This document shows positions 34,681 through 35,361 of a DNA stretch of 35,361 nt, one piece after another. The translations under genes were made by a program, and so were the position numbers. Under the pieces are notes generated by a model. It saw only the letters and a program-made list of their open reading frames with translations, had not been told where the DNA came from and did no database searches. The number at the start of each line of letters is the position of its first letter. The first letter of the stretch is position 1. Origin of the DNA: Parcubacteria group bacterium Greene0416_36 (GTDB lineage Bacteria > Patescibacteriota > Patescibacteriia > VMEV01). Where the stretch lies: positions 1 through 35,361 of the forward strand of contig VMEV01000012.1 in the NCBI GenBank assembly GCA_007375725.1, written 5' to 3'.

Positions 34681-34754
34681 TGGGACTAGATGGATTCGAA
34701 CCATCGACCTCTTGAATGTGAATCAAGCGCTCTAACCAGCTGAGCCATAATCCC
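34681..34754 (-). tRNA. tRNA-Val(CAC)
   Basis: GGGATTATGGCTCAGCTGGTTAGAGCGCTTGATTCACATTCAAGAGGTCGATGGTTCGAATCCATCTAGTCCCA. Confidence 0.9.
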
Positions 34755-34772
34755 AAAAACATATAAAAATTC

Positions 34773-34844
34773 TCCGCGGAGTCGAATCCTCTCGACCTGT
34801 CCGACGCGACGTCGGACCGCTCTAACCAGCTGAGCCACGATCCC
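34773..34844 (-). pseudogene. Degenerate tRNA-like sequence
   Basis: GGGATCGTGGCTCAGCTGGTTAGAGCG 5' half intact; anticodon arm replaced by GTCCGACG-TCG-CGTCGGAC; 3' acceptor strand absent. Confidence 0.6.
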
Positions 34845-34942
34845 TTAATATTGCGAGACCAATTTAACAAGAAAAAAGAAAAAAAGAAAGACTTTCCCCC
34901 TACTTATAAAGCCTAAATAAAAATATCGTACTCAGGGACTCA

Positions 34943-35263
34943 CTAGGGCACTGACGAAGTCAATGATTTGATGATCGAAAATGCACGATCCACATCATTA
35001 CTTTTAAAAAGAATACTCAATTCAGTCCCAATGGATATAATCTCGATGATATTAATCCCTTCCCACGCAAGGGCTTTCAAAATCGGATAATAGACTCCCG
35101 GCGTGGTTATTGTCTCTTCTGGCAATTTAATTGTGATGGATGATAAATCTTTCATTTTTGAGACCTTCTTTTGATTTTTCAATATTTTCTCGATCTCTCC
35201 TTCAAATTCAGAACTGACAACAACTATGGATTCAAAAAGCCCCCTTGAAATATTTAAAAAAAC
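34943..35263 (-). pseudogene. ACT-domain protein, N-terminus removed by the IS-like end
   Basis: Open frame continues to the repeat edge: VFLNISRGLFESIVVVSSEFEGEIEKILKNQKKVSKMKDLSSITIKLPEETITTPGVYYPILKALAWEGINIIEIISIGTELSILFKSNDVDRAFSIIKSL. Confidence 0.7.
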
Positions 35264-35361
35264 GGTAGTGTCAACTAATCCTGTGTAAAACTATTTAGAA
35301 GGGCTGATGGATTGGGCGAAATGACGATTTAAATTTCCGAAAATAGCTTGATGGTAATTGG
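35264..35361. repeat. Right copy of terminal inverted repeat, probable IS end
   Basis: Exact reverse complement of 1-97 plus one extra base at the contig end. Confidence 0.85.

Noticed and set aside
34649-34870. 73-aa minus ORF (GLWLSWLERLIHIQEVDGSNPSSPT)
   Set aside because: Direct translation of tRNA-Val and the tRNA-like element; not a protein.
1-35361. Linear plasmid or virus with terminal inverted repeats
   Set aside because: Gene content is chromosomal housekeeping, and the repeat looks like an IS end pointing outward, so an assembly break at IS copies is simpler.

Overview
35.4 kb window, probably one assembled contig, carrying a compact bacterial chromosome segment. Small gene complement, short intergenic gaps and many short dispersed repeats suggest a Patescibacteria/CPR-like genome; this is inference only. 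Most genes are on the minus strand. Recognisable housekeeping genes: trmD, khpA, class II FBP aldolase, two tandem PfkB kinases, rpe, rpiB, glutaredoxin, trigger factor, nusA, YraN-type nuclease, ALS-like TPP enzyme, aldehyde dehydrogenase, rpsT, holA and a RdgB/HAM1-like NTPase. There are four credible tRNAs (Pro-TGG, Pro-CGG, Ile-GAT, Val-CAC) and one degenerate tRNA-like element. The accessory part (about 21.4-32.5 kb, plus 11.9-13.1 kb) holds an HTH-Panacea/RelE-like toxin-antitoxin pair, an MntA/HepT pair with a nonsense-mutated HepT, several gene scars, and uncharacterised genes separated by terminator-like hairpins. The two contig ends are a perfect 97-bp inverted repeat that looks like an IS end; at the right end it truncates an ACT-domain gene. 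Strongest leads: (1) an 811-aa fusion of membrane spermidine-synthase-like and M28/glutaminyl-cyclase-like domains; (2) a candidate type I toxin-antitoxin-like locus, with a 22-aa hydrophobic ORF convergent with a predicted sRNA; (3) a two-gene module combining a TM-anchored protein with an L,D-transpeptidase-like protein; (4) short repeats inserted in frame in trmD and in the fusion gene; (5) scar copies of ALS and YbjQ genes whose differences are mostly synonymous.
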